Positions 43,043-51,761 of a stretch of DNA of 64,000 nucleotides are shown here, one piece after another; position 1 is the stretch's first letter, and every line of letters begins with the position of its first letter. Under the pieces are notes generated by a model that was not told the DNA's origin, searched no databases, and saw nothing but the letters and a program-made list of their open reading frames with translations. The stretch covers positions 62,001 through 126,000 of the forward strand of contig CAVTFD010000010.1 of assembly GCA_963733945.1 (NCBI GenBank). Direction: 5' to 3'. This DNA is from AP-15 sp963733945. Lineage in GTDB: Bacteria > Pseudomonadota > Alphaproteobacteria > ATCC43930 > CGMCC-115725. A program made the translations under genes and the position numbers.

Positions 43043-44589
43043 TGTCGGACCGCATCCTGATCCTCGATTTCGGCAGCCAGGTCACCCAGCTGATCGCCCG
43101 CCGGGTGCGCGAGAGCGGGGTCTATTGCGAGATCCACCCGTATACGATCGGCGAGGACAAGGTCCGCTATTTCGACCCGCGCGCGATCATCCTGTCGGGC
43201 GGTCCGGCCTCGGTGACCGAAGGCGCCTCGCCGCGCGCGCCCGCGACCGCGTTCCAGCTCGGCGTGCCGGTGCTGGGGATCTGCTACGGCATGCAGACGA
43301 TGTGCGACGAATTGGGTGGCCGCGTCGCGTTGAGCGAGCATCAGGAGTTCGGCCGCGCCTTTGTCGACATCATCGACGACTGCCTGTTGTTCGACGGACT
43401 GTGGCCCAAAGGCGGACGCGCACAGGTATGGATGAGCCATGGGGACAAGGTCGACGCGCTGCCGGCCGGCTTCCGCGCCGTCGCCGCCAGCGAAGCTGCA
43501 CCCTACGCCGCGATCGCCGACGACGAGCGGCGCTTTTACGGCTTTCTGTTCCACCCCGAAGTCGCGCACACCCCGCAGGGCGCCGAACTGCTGCGCAACT
43601 TCACCCACAAGGTGGCCGGCTGCCGCGGCGATTGGACGATGGCGCTGTTTCACGCGCAAGCGCTCGAGCGCATCCGGCGCCAGGTCGGCCACGGCAATAT
43701 CGTGTGCGGCCTGTCGGGCGGGGTCGATTCCGCGGTCGCGGCGGCATTGTTGCACGAGGCGGTCGGCGACCAGCTGACCTGCATCTTTGTCGATACCGGC
43801 CTGTTGCGCGCCGGCGAGGCCGAAGAGGTCGTCGACCTGTTCCGCCGTCACTACAACATCCCGCTCATTCATCGCGATGCAGGCGATTTGTTTCTGGCCA
43901 AGCTCGCCGGCGTCACCGATCCCGAAGAAAAGCGCAAGCGGATCGGCGCCGTCTTTATCGACGTGTTCGACGAGGAGGCGCAGAAATTGGGTGATGTCGA
44001 GTTTCTCGCCCAGGGGACGCTCTATCCCGATGTGATCGAGTTGACGAGTGCCATCGGCGGCCCCTCGGTCACGATCAAATCGCATCACAATGTCGGCGGG
44101 CTGCCCGAGCGCATGAAATTGAGACTGGTCGAGCCATTGCGCGAACTGTTCAAGGACGAGGTGCGCGCCTTGGGCCGCGAGCTTGGCCTGCCGGAACGGA
44201 TCGTCGGGCGCCACCCGTTTCCCGGGCCGGGTCTGGCCATCCGCATCCCCGGCGAGGTCACCCGCGAAAAAGCGGCGATTTTGCGCAAGGCCGATGCGGT
44301 GTTTATCGAGGAGATCCGCAACGCCGGGCTCTACGACGCGATCTGGCAGGCCTTCGCGGTGCTGTTGCCGGTCCGCAGCGTCGGGGTCATGGGCGATGCG
44401 CGCACCTACGATTACGCCTGCGCCCTGCGCGCGGTGACCTCGACCGACGGGATGACCGCCGACACCTTCCCGTTTCCCCATGAATTTCTCGGCCGCACCG
44501 CGACCCGCATCATCAACGAGGTGCGCGGCATCAACCGGGTCGTCTACGACGTAACCTCAAAACCGCCCGGAACCATCGAGTGGGAGTGA
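43042..44589 (+). CDS. guaA: GMP synthase (glutamine-hydrolysing)
   Basis: GuaA aminates XMP to GMP. The 515-residue protein has the class I glutaminase with catalytic Cys in VLGICYGMQTMC and the late His-Glu pair LFHPEVAHTP. The ATP-pyrophosphatase loop is GLSGGVDSAVAAAL, and the C-terminal dimerisation domain includes RHPFPGPGLAIRIPGE and KPPGTIEWE at the very end. It overlaps rsmB by one base and closes the guaB-rsmB-guaA operon. Confidence 0.98.
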   Translation: MSDRILILDFGSQVTQLIARRVRESGVYCEIHPYTIGEDKVRYFDPRAIILSGGPASVTEGASPRAPATAFQLGVPVLGICYGMQTMCDELGGRVALSEHQEFGRAFVDIIDDCLLFDGLWPKGGRAQVWMSHGDKVDALPAGFRAVAASEAAPYAAIADDERRFYGFLFHPEVAHTPQGAELLRNFTHKVAGCRGDWTMALFHAQALERIRRQVGHGNIVCGLSGGVDSAVAAALLHEAVGDQLTCIFVDTGLLRAGEAEEVVDLFRRHYNIPLIHRDAGDLFLAKLAGVTDPEEKRKRIGAVFIDVFDEEAQKLGDVEFLAQGTLYPDVIELTSAIGGPSVTIKSHHNVGGLPERMKLRLVEPLRELFKDEVRALGRELGLPERIVGRHPFPGPGLAIRIPGEVTREKAAILRKADAVFIEEIRNAGLYDAIWQAFAVLLPVRSVGVMGDARTYDYACALRAVTSTDGMTADTFPFPHEFLGRTATRIINEVRGINRVVYDVTSKPPGTIEWE

Positions 44590-44709
44590 GGCATACCAAC
44601 AACCGTTCCTTTCCTGCGTCCAGGAAACGTGGCCGGGCGGTGACGTTACTCGCGGCATTCTCGGTCGGCATGCTTTTTATTCCTTCGGTGAGACTGTCAC
44701 AGAGGCGGT

Positions 44710-46089
44710 TTAATATTCGAACCACTGTTTCAGTGCGGCGTTCTTCTCGGGTGTGTAGGGCGGGAACAGATGGTCGATCGCGACATCCGGCGGCGAGATC
44801 AGCATCGACTTGGCGTGGGTCAGCATGTCGAAGCCGTATTTTCCATAGTAATGGCCCATGCCGGCCGGCCCGACGCCGCCGAACGGCATGGTCTCGACGA
44901 ACAGATAAACGTTCACTAGGTTCACCCCGCCCCCGCCGTAGGACAGCTCGCCGATGAACCGGTCGATGGTCTTCTGGTCTCGACTGAACACGAAGCCGGA
45001 GAGTGGACGCGGCGTCGCCGCAATCCGCGTGAACGCCTCGTCGAGGGATTTGTAGGTCAGGATCGGTAGGATCGGCCCGAAGACTTCGTCCTCCATAACC
45101 TTGTCGTCCCAGGTGACGGGATAAAGAAGCGTGGGATCGAGGTAGTGCGCTTCCGGATCTGACTTGCCGCCGGCGATCACCTTGGCGGGGTCGATGAGCG
45201 AGGCCAGCCGATCAACCGCATGCGCATTGATGATGCGCGAATAGTCAGAATTGGATTTCGGGTCATCACCAAAGAGCTCAACCAGCGCCGTCTTGGCCTC
45301 GGCGACGAAGGCGTCCGCGACAGACTCGTGGACATAGGCGTAGCCCGGCGAGGTGCACCATTGACCGCCCCAAGCCATCGCGCCCCAAACGATTTTCTTC
45401 GCAGCGTCGGGGATGTTTGCGGTCTCGTCCACCAGCGCCGGGTTCATCCCACCGAGTTCGAGTAGGACGGGGGTGAGGTTTTCCGCAGCCGCCCGCGCGA
45501 CAATCTTACCGACAAAGGTGCTGCCGGTGAAAAAGACGAAGTCGAACGGCAGTTTCAGGAGTTCGGTATTCTGCTCCTTACCGCCGGGCACCGCGGTCAC
45601 GGCGCTTGGATCGAAATATTTCGGGACAAGCTCGAGCAGCACATTGTTCGTCGCCGTGAGCGCTTCACTCAGTGTGAGAATGCAGGTGTTGCCGGCCGCG
45701 AGCGCCGCGAGCGCCGGACGGATCAGCAAGAGCAAGGGTCCGTTGAACGGGCCAATGATCAACGCCACGCCATATGGCTCGCGATAGATCATCCCCTTGT
45801 GACCGGTTTCGGCCAGGAAGCGGGGGACGGGCGCTTCGATTGGCTTCATCCACTCCTTCAGCTGGCTCTTCTGGACCTGGGTCTCCCCCGCCGACGCCTG
45901 GGTCTCAAAGATATATTCCTGCGAAGCAGTCTTGAAATCCTTAGCCATCGCCTCCTGAAGGCGCCGCTCGTTCTCCCCGATCATGCGGGCCATGCGGTCG
46001 AGTTGTTCGACGCGCCACTCGTAGGTGCGTGTGACCCCCGTGGCGAAGAGCGCCTTCTGGGCGTCGAAGATGTCCTGGAACCGATTCAT
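44710..46089 (-). CDS. Aldehyde dehydrogenase, class 3 / coniferyl-aldehyde type
   Basis: Starting at ATG 46089 the protein has 459 residues, the shorter length of class 3 enzymes. Motifs are MIYREPYGVALIIGPFNGPLL, FFTGSTFVGKIVARAAAENL for NAD binding, catalytic Glu in LLELGGMNPALVD and nucleophile Cys in GGQWCTSPGYAYV. It should oxidise an aldehyde to an acid in the cytoplasm. It is the last gene of a three-gene unit (alcohol dehydrogenase, GFA protein, this gene; 11-base gap), so it probably takes the aldehyde made by the first enzyme. Confidence 0.92.
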   Translation of the reverse strand: MNRFQDIFDAQKALFATGVTRTYEWRVEQLDRMARMIGENERRLQEAMAKDFKTASQEYIFETQASAGETQVQKSQLKEWMKPIEAPVPRFLAETGHKGMIYREPYGVALIIGPFNGPLLLLIRPALAALAAGNTCILTLSEALTATNNVLLELVPKYFDPSAVTAVPGGKEQNTELLKLPFDFVFFTGSTFVGKIVARAAAENLTPVLLELGGMNPALVDETANIPDAAKKIVWGAMAWGGQWCTSPGYAYVHESVADAFVAEAKTALVELFGDDPKSNSDYSRIINAHAVDRLASLIDPAKVIAGGKSDPEAHYLDPTLLYPVTWDDKVMEDEVFGPILPILTYKSLDEAFTRIAATPRPLSGFVFSRDQKTIDRFIGELSYGGGGVNLVNVYLFVETMPFGGVGPAGMGHYYGKYGFDMLTHAKSMLISPPDVAIDHLFPPYTPEKNAALKQWFEY

Positions 46090-46100
46090 GAGGGCCTCGC

Positions 46101-46535
46101 CTAGATGTCTGGATTGCCGTCGAATTGCTTCGCGCCGGGAACCGGGCTGACCCAGGGCCTGCGCCGGCCCACAAACAGCTCCCACACCGGGTGGAACCAT
46201 TCGTTGGAATCGAGGGGCCCGACCTTGACCATTATCAGATCCGGGGTCAGGTCGGGCTCGGTGGTCAGCGGCGAACCGCAGCGCGGACAGTAGCGGCGCA
46301 AGACCCTAAGTCCGCTCGTCCCGATGTCGCCGAAGACCGCCGTCTCCCCGGTGATCGTCATCGCGCTGCGGTGGATGAAGATGATGGTTGAGAAGGCGCT
46401 CCCAGATTGCGGCCGGCAGCGGTTGCAGTGGCAAAGGCCGTCCACCATCGGATTTTCGGTGACTTTGTAGGTGACCGCGCCGCACATGCAGCGGCCCGTC
46501 AGCGTGTCCGGGCCTTGGGGTGCGTCGTTGCTCAT
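46101..46535 (-). CDS. GFA-family (CENP-V/GFA domain) zinc protein
   Basis: The 144-residue protein has the GFA zinc ligands: CMCGAVTY near residue 16, then LCHCNRCRPQSGSAF, and YCPRCGSPL near 82. GFA proteins were named for glutathione-dependent formaldehyde activation, but most members are uncharacterised thiol or adduct-handling proteins. Between an alcohol dehydrogenase and an aldehyde dehydrogenase it may help handle a reactive aldehyde. Spacing is 11 bases to the aldehyde dehydrogenase and 41 bases from the alcohol dehydrogenase. Confidence 0.85.
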   Translation of the reverse strand: MSNDAPQGPDTLTGRCMCGAVTYKVTENPMVDGLCHCNRCRPQSGSAFSTIIFIHRSAMTITGETAVFGDIGTSGLRVLRRYCPRCGSPLTTEPDLTPDLIMVKVGPLDSNEWFHPVWELFVGRRRPWVSPVPGAKQFDGNPDI

Positions 46536-46576
46536 CGTTCTACCTTTGGACAGAGAACCGCGGTCGGACGGGGCGC

Positions 46577-47599
46577 TCAGGTCATCGTCAGAACTATCCT
46601 GAAGCGGGCTTCGCCGGACATCATCCGCGCGTACGCCTCCGCCGCTCTTTCGAGCGGGACCGTCTCGATCATGGCGGACACGCCACTCAGCACACTGAAA
46701 CGGAGCGTTTCTTCACCGGTCGCGGGATCACCCGTCAGGGCACCTTCGAGCTTGCGGCTCCCGAATATGAGATCCATGCTCAAGACCTCAATCGGCTCCG
46801 GCCCGACGCCGAGGACGATCGAGACACCACCGGGACGCAGGCCCTTGAAGGTCTCGGCGACCGTCTTGCCGCCGGACGCCGTTATCAGAATGACTTTGGC
46901 GCCGCCGAGCGCCTGCAGAGCCTCGGCGGGGTTGGTAGCGGCGTTGTCGATGTAATGGTGGGCGCCGAGCTTCCGCGCTAATTCCGCCTTGTCGGCACCA
47001 CGGGCAATCGCCGCGACCTCGAACCCCATGTGCCGGGCATATTGCACACCCAGATGACCTAGGCCGCCTATACCAAGCACAGCGACAAGATCACCGGCCT
47101 TCGCTGGTGCGTTTCGCAGAGCGCTGAACGTCGTGAGTCCCGCGCACAGCAGCGGCGCCGCATCGACCGATGACAGGTCGTCAGGGATCGACACGAGCCC
47201 GCTAGCCTTGGCAATCATCACTTCGGCATATCCGCCATCATGATGAATTCCGGTAAATTCCTGGTTCCGGCAGTTCACGAGATCGCCACTGCGGCAGAAC
47301 TCGCAATAGCCGCAATACCCGCCGAGAAACCCGACACCCACGCGCTGACCGACCACCCAGCCCTGGACACCGGGACCAAGCGCATCGATCCGCCCGACGA
47401 CCTCATGGCCTGGGACGCGGGGCCACTCGATTGAAAACAGAGCTTCCACGGTGCCGGAATCCGAGTGGCAGACCCCACACGCCTCGACGCGGATGCGCAC
47501 TTTGCCGGGTCCCGGAGTCCGCATTGTTTTTTCGGTCAGCTCCAGCCGACCTGGGCTGACCGCGTGCACCGCGCGGTAGGTCGATGCGGCTTCCATCAT
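46577..47599 (-). CDS. Zinc-dependent alcohol dehydrogenase
   Basis: This 340-residue MDR-family enzyme has the catalytic zinc site ACGVCHSDSGTVEALF and PGHEVVGRID, the structural zinc cysteines GYCGYCEFCRSGDLVNC, and the NAD motif VAVLGIGGLGHLGVQYAR near 170. It resembles AdhP/AdhA-type medium-chain dehydrogenases. It starts the operon with the GFA protein and aldehyde dehydrogenase and is divergent from a GlxA-type AraC regulator 164 bases away, its likely activator. Confidence 0.93.
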   Translation of the reverse strand: MMEAASTYRAVHAVSPGRLELTEKTMRTPGPGKVRIRVEACGVCHSDSGTVEALFSIEWPRVPGHEVVGRIDALGPGVQGWVVGQRVGVGFLGGYCGYCEFCRSGDLVNCRNQEFTGIHHDGGYAEVMIAKASGLVSIPDDLSSVDAAPLLCAGLTTFSALRNAPAKAGDLVAVLGIGGLGHLGVQYARHMGFEVAAIARGADKAELARKLGAHHYIDNAATNPAEALQALGGAKVILITASGGKTVAETFKGLRPGGVSIVLGVGPEPIEVLSMDLIFGSRKLEGALTGDPATGEETLRFSVLSGVSAMIETVPLERAAEAYARMMSGEARFRIVLTMT

Positions 47600-47763
47600 T
47601 CACCCTCAATCCGTCGAGCAGGGTGTCGCTGTCCCTGACTTTTGGTAAGGTCTTCGACCGATCAGCACTTTACAATTGCCGTAAGGGTCAAGGTTTTGGC
47701 CGCGAGCGACAAAATGGCGATGCCGGACGTTTACGTCAGGGACAGCGAGGCGGAGGGCGAGCC

Positions 47764-48882
47764 GTGGATAGAACGGGACAGGGAAACGCGACAGTTCTTC
47801 GTCAGCGTCATCAGCGGAGAACAGAAGTCGCGGGCGCCACCAACGAAATTGGGATTGTGCTCTATCCGGGCGTGCAAGCGGCCTGTGTTCACGGACTCAC
47901 AGATTTGTTCGGCATCGCCGCTGGCATCGCACTTGATCAACAGCGAGATGGTCGATCCCCGCTTCGTGTTACGCATTGGCAACCAGCGCATAACCGCGAT
48001 GCCAAACTTTCGTGCGTATACGACAGCGATCCGCGCGGGAGGCCACAGCCGCGGATCCTGGTCATACCGCCAACACTGATGGACCTTCCGGATCCTGACG
48101 TTCCCACCGGCGTAGCGTCCTGGCTGCGTAGCCAACATGCTGGCGGTGCCAAATTGGTTTCTGTGTGCTCGGGCGCGTTCATCCTCGCCGAAACGGGTCT
48201 CGTTGCCGGGCGTTCGGTTTCGACACACCGCATTTGTGCAGAGGCGCTGGCGAAGCGGTTTCCGGAAATCGCGGTCGACGCGAATCAGCGCATTATTGAC
48301 CATGGCGACATCATCACGGCAGGCGGATTCCTGGCATGGGTCGATGTTGGCCTGCTTCTGGTGGATAGGATGCTTGGGGGTGCCGTCAGGGCGGAAGCGG
48401 CTCGCTTTATTCTTTCCGATCCAGCCGCGCGTGAGGCGCGCTATTTCCCCGGCTTTGCTCCTAGACAAACGCACGAAGATGCAGCAGTGCTGAAGGCTCA
48501 GGAGTGCGTGCACATCAGGGATGGCCGAGACGTCTCTCTCGCCTCCATGGCGGCAGCGGCGGGATTGGAAAGACGAACCCTCCTCCGCCGGTTCGCGAAT
48601 GCAACGGGCATGACACCCATCGAATATTGTCGAGCTGTTCGCACGGCCCGCGCACGCGAGCTCCTGGAGTTCGGGAACACGCCTCAAAAAGAGATCGCCC
48701 AATCTCTCGGCTATAAGGATGTGGCCTCATTTGCACGTGCATTTCGCAAGGCCGTCGGCTCGTCGCCGGGAGCCTACCGCAAAAGGTTTGTCCGCAAAGG
48801 CAGCTCGCCAGCCGATTTCGCAGCGAAAGATGGCTCACGTCAAAAGACGCACCTACTCGAGGCCGGCCCTCATATTGGCTGA
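47764..48882 (+). CDS. GlxA-type AraC-family transcriptional regulator
   Basis: The protein has an N-terminal DJ-1/PfpI-like domain (IGIVLYPGVQAACVHGL, then LVSVCSGAFILAETGLVAGR) and a C-terminal AraC DNA-binding domain (SLASMAAAAGLERRTLLRRF, EIAQSLGYKDVASFARAFRK). GTG 47764 with GGAGGG upstream gives 372 residues; the frame is open to 47584 but unconserved there. A second reading frame overlaps the 5' end, so a frameshift near 47830 cannot be excluded. It is divergent from the alcohol dehydrogenase operon and likely controls it in response to an aldehyde or similar signal. Confidence 0.85.
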   Translation: MDRTGQGNATVLRQRHQRRTEVAGATNEIGIVLYPGVQAACVHGLTDLFGIAAGIALDQQRDGRSPLRVTHWQPAHNRDAKLSCVYDSDPRGRPQPRILVIPPTLMDLPDPDVPTGVASWLRSQHAGGAKLVSVCSGAFILAETGLVAGRSVSTHRICAEALAKRFPEIAVDANQRIIDHGDIITAGGFLAWVDVGLLLVDRMLGGAVRAEAARFILSDPAAREARYFPGFAPRQTHEDAAVLKAQECVHIRDGRDVSLASMAAAAGLERRTLLRRFANATGMTPIEYCRAVRTARARELLEFGNTPQKEIAQSLGYKDVASFARAFRKAVGSSPGAYRKRFVRKGSSPADFAAKDGSRQKTHLLEAGPHIG

Positions 48883-49405
48883 ACGGCGCGCCGTCCATTG
48901 GCTGCGATTTGCCACTTTTCCTGTAACTTGATGAGGGACCGGTCGGGCATCCATGCGGGTTTCTTGTCCTATCAGCCGGCATGACAGTCTTTCTTCTGGA
49001 TCGGGAGCCCTTCGGCGCCTCAAGGCGGGAACGACGAGATCTTTGAACTCGGGATGACAGTCCGAATAACCATGTAATTGCCATAATCGCATTATATGGT
49101 CTCCGCGGTACGCGTCTCCGGGAGCGGGTCGATAACCGGACTAAAGATGAGGTTTTTGCTGAAAATTCGCTGCAAAAAACAGCGAGAACAGCGGGGGCTG
49201 GTCGCGGGGCCGGGGCGAAGGATACGGGCCGTCCCGGCGGGCTAGTGGTAAGAACCTGACGGATGGCTCCCGTCCGCGCGTACCCGACGCGAGATTGCTT
49301 CGTCGCTACGCTCCTCGCAATGACAATGACTTACGCCGTCATTGCGAGCGAAGCGAAGCAATCTCGATGCGGGTTTCCCCGGGACCAGGCGTCTGGTTTG
49401 CACCA
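48883..49405. other. Intergenic region rich in repeat fragments
   Basis: This 523-base gap has no gene. It contains the phrases CGGCATGACAG and CGGGATGACAG twice about 80 bases apart (near 48976 and 49051), typical of dispersed repeats, a small CGCTG/CAGCG stem at 49168-49184 with an A-rich loop, and the large inverted repeat listed separately. Confidence 0.5.
49290..49366. repeat. Large inverted repeat, REP-like (ATTGCGAG...CAATCTCG family)
   Basis: The left arm (49290-49324) begins CGAGATTGCTTCG and ends TCGCAATGAC; the right arm (49338-49366) begins GTCATTGCGA and ends CGAAGCAATCTCG. The arms are near-complementary over about 28 bases with one small bulge and a 13-base loop. This ATTGCGAGCGAAGCGAAGC wording is familiar from dispersed extragenic palindromes in many bacterial genomes. 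Confidence 0.7.
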
Positions 49406-50209
49406 CTAGGAGTTCGGCGTCACGTCGAGGCGGACGACGAGGCCTTCGAGCTCGGGCTTTGGCGGCGGGTAGCGGCGCATGACCAGCGGATCATGGCCGG
49501 GGACGATGTGCTGCGGGCTCGGCGCCTGGGCGCGTAGCGCGTCATACGCGTCGAGCATGTCGCCGATGTTGAAGGCGGCGGTAAACGGGCGGCCGGTCTC
49601 CATGTTCTCGTAATAGTGGGAGACGTCGGAGGCGAGCACGACCCAGCCGCGGCTCGTATGGACGCGGACGAATTGCATGCCCGGGGTATGGCCGCCGACC
49701 GGATGCAAGGTGATCCCCGGCGCCAGCTCGACCGGCCCGTTATAGAGCTTGACCCGCCGCGCAAAGTTGAGCCGCACGATGCCGACGACATCCTCGACCT
49801 CGAACGAGCGGGCGAGGAACGCATGGCGCATGTAATGGCCCGTGGTGTAGTGCAGCTCGGCCTCCTGCAAATGAAACTGCGCCGCCGGAAAGCGGTCAAA
49901 CGTGCCGACATGGTCGTAATGCATGTGGGTCAGGATAACGTCGGCGACGTTATTGCGATCGAGGCCAACCAACGACAGCGACTCGGCCGGACAGCGCAGA
50001 TGCCGCCGGCCGCGCGCGGCGGCAACCTCGGCGGTAAACCCGGTGTCGATCACAAAGCTGCGCTGATGCCCGATCGCCGCCCAGACGAAGTAATCCATCG
50101 GCATCGGCCCGTCATGCGGGTCGCCGCCGATGAAATGGTCAGCGCGCCGCGCGTCGCGCTCAGCATAGCGGATGGCGTAAAGCTCGTATTCGGGAAGCTG
50201 GGCGTCCAT
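49406..50209 (-). CDS. MBL-fold hydrolase, N-acyl-homoserine-lactonase-like
   Basis: From ATG 50209 the protein has 267 residues. The metallo-beta-lactamase zinc motif is LTHMHYDHVGTFDRFP (residues about 116-131), with further ligands in GGHTPGMQFV, LASDVSHYYEN and HIVPGHDP. The N-terminal sequence YELYAIRYAERDARRADHF is characteristic of the AttM/AiiB-like lactonase branch. Quorum-quenching is possible, but lactone hydrolysis in catabolism is equally likely; the sequence does not decide. It is divergent from a MaoC-like gene. Confidence 0.83.
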   Translation of the reverse strand: MDAQLPEYELYAIRYAERDARRADHFIGGDPHDGPMPMDYFVWAAIGHQRSFVIDTGFTAEVAAARGRRHLRCPAESLSLVGLDRNNVADVILTHMHYDHVGTFDRFPAAQFHLQEAELHYTTGHYMRHAFLARSFEVEDVVGIVRLNFARRVKLYNGPVELAPGITLHPVGGHTPGMQFVRVHTSRGWVVLASDVSHYYENMETGRPFTAAFNIGDMLDAYDALRAQAPSPQHIVPGHDPLVMRRYPPPKPELEGLVVRLDVTPNS

Positions 50210-50300
50210 GGCGGCCTCTGATCGTTGAAGGGATTGCGCGAGCGCCGGCGCGGTGCAAGCCTGTGATTGGCCCTTATAGCCAACACCAGGAACTCGAGCC

Positions 50301-51113
50301 ATGCCGCAATCCTCACTCGGCATCTATCATGTCGAAGCTTTCAACACCGCCAAGGAATCCGAGAACAAGATCCATGACGACGCCGTCGCCCGCCGGTTTG
50401 GTTTCAAGGGCGGGCTGGTGCCGGGGGTCGAGGTCTACGCATACATGACCCATCTGCCGGTGGCCCGCTGGGGCCGCGCCTGGCTCGACCGCGGCACCGC
50501 CGAGTGTCGGCTGCTGAAGCCGGTCTATGACGGCGATACCGCGATCGTGACCGCGATCGAAACACCGGAGGGGCTCGACCTCCGGGTCGACAGCCACGGC
50601 GAAATATGCGCCACCGGCCGCGCGACATTGCCAACCGCGGCATCGCCCGCCCCGGCCATTTTCGCCACGGCCCCGGCGCCGTCGAACCCGCCTGAAAATC
50701 GGCCTCCGGCCGATGAAACGACGCTCACCGTCGGAACCTGGTTCGCGATCCATCCCTTTCGGGTCGGCGCCGAGGAGGCGCAACAATATCTGAGAGACGT
50801 GCGAGAAGACCTGCCGCTTTATACCGACGAGGGACTGGTCCATCCCGGGACGATCCTGCATATCGGCAATTGGGCGTTGCGCCACAACGTCGCGCTGGGG
50901 CCGTGGATGCATGTCGGCAGTCGGATCGAACATTTCGCCGCCGCGCGGATCGGTGACGAACTGTCGGCGAAGGCACTTGTCACCGGCAATTACGAGCGCA
51001 AGGGCCACCGCTTCGTCGATCTCGACGTTCTGGTCTACGCCAACTGCACCACCCCGGTCGCCCGCATCGCCCACCTCTCGATCTACCGGCCCCGCCAGCT
51101 CGCTGCCGCTTAG
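50301..51113 (+). CDS. MaoC-like hot-dog domain protein
   Basis: The 270-residue protein begins IYHVEAFNTAKESENKIHDDAVARRFGFKGGLVPGVEVYAY, a hot-dog fold start with the conserved GGLVPG turn, and has a second half with VHPGTILHIGNWALRHNVALGPWMHVGS. The two halves look like fused hot-dog domains, as in some acyl-CoA dehydratases and hydratases. Catalytic residues could not be assigned with confidence. A Pro- and Ala-rich linker lies near 110-135. Substrate unknown; acyl-CoA is likely from the fold. Confidence 0.65.
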   Translation: MPQSSLGIYHVEAFNTAKESENKIHDDAVARRFGFKGGLVPGVEVYAYMTHLPVARWGRAWLDRGTAECRLLKPVYDGDTAIVTAIETPEGLDLRVDSHGEICATGRATLPTAASPAPAIFATAPAPSNPPENRPPADETTLTVGTWFAIHPFRVGAEEAQQYLRDVREDLPLYTDEGLVHPGTILHIGNWALRHNVALGPWMHVGSRIEHFAAARIGDELSAKALVTGNYERKGHRFVDLDVLVYANCTTPVARIAHLSIYRPRQLAAA

Positions 51114-51137
51114 ATTGATGAGAACAGCTCGCCAGAC

Positions 51138-51647
51138 TCAACTTGACGGTGGCGGCGCGGGGGCGGCGATTTCGCGGGTCTCGGCTTGCGGCGGGTCGCC
51201 AAAGCGCAGCCGGATGCGGTATTTCTGCCAGTCGCGGCGATAGGCGACCGGGTCGGGCAGGGGGATCGAGGCGGTCGAGGCCACGGCGAGCAATTGCGTT
51301 TGCGTCTGCGGCGCTGCCCCGACGACCCCGGGAGACAGCGCGTTCGACCCGATGCTGCTGACACCGAACTGGGTGCCGGAATAAGGGCCGGTCGGGAATT
51401 GCTGGGAAAAGCTCTGCGTCGGCGCCGGGTTCGCCGTGACCGAGGACGCTGCGGTGGCATGCCCGTCGGGGGCAATCAGTTCGGCCTGCCGCAGCGGCAG
51501 CCGGTCGACCGCGTCAACGGCGATGACATTGACGAGGCCACCCGTCGGAAAGCTGGCGCGCACCGGGTTGGCCGGGACCGGTCCCGAACCGGCGCCGCTG
51601 CAGTCGGCGAGCAACAGGATTATCGCAAGACAGGTGGCCAGGCGCAT
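51138..51647 (-). CDS. Small lipoprotein of unknown function
   Basis: The 169-residue protein has a lipoprotein signal, MRLATCLAIILLLADCSG, with the modified Cys probably at 16. The mature part is rich in Pro, Ala, Ser and Gln (TQSFSQQFPTGPYSGTQ) and ends with DWQKYRIRLRFGDPPQ and a Pro tail. No family is recognised. It is convergent with the MaoC-like gene and divergent from the MetX-like gene. Confidence 0.6.
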   Translation of the reverse strand: MRLATCLAIILLLADCSGAGSGPVPANPVRASFPTGGLVNVIAVDAVDRLPLRQAELIAPDGHATAASSVTANPAPTQSFSQQFPTGPYSGTQFGVSSIGSNALSPGVVGAAPQTQTQLLAVASTASIPLPDPVAYRRDWQKYRIRLRFGDPPQAETREIAAPAPPPSS

Positions 51648-51761
51648 AACCCTATCGCCTTAATACAAACCGCGCTGCCCCGAAAGAACGATGCCGGGCA
51701 GTGATGACATCGCCCTGAACGCCATGGCACAATTACGCGTCGATCAGAGGAGGACAGGGCC

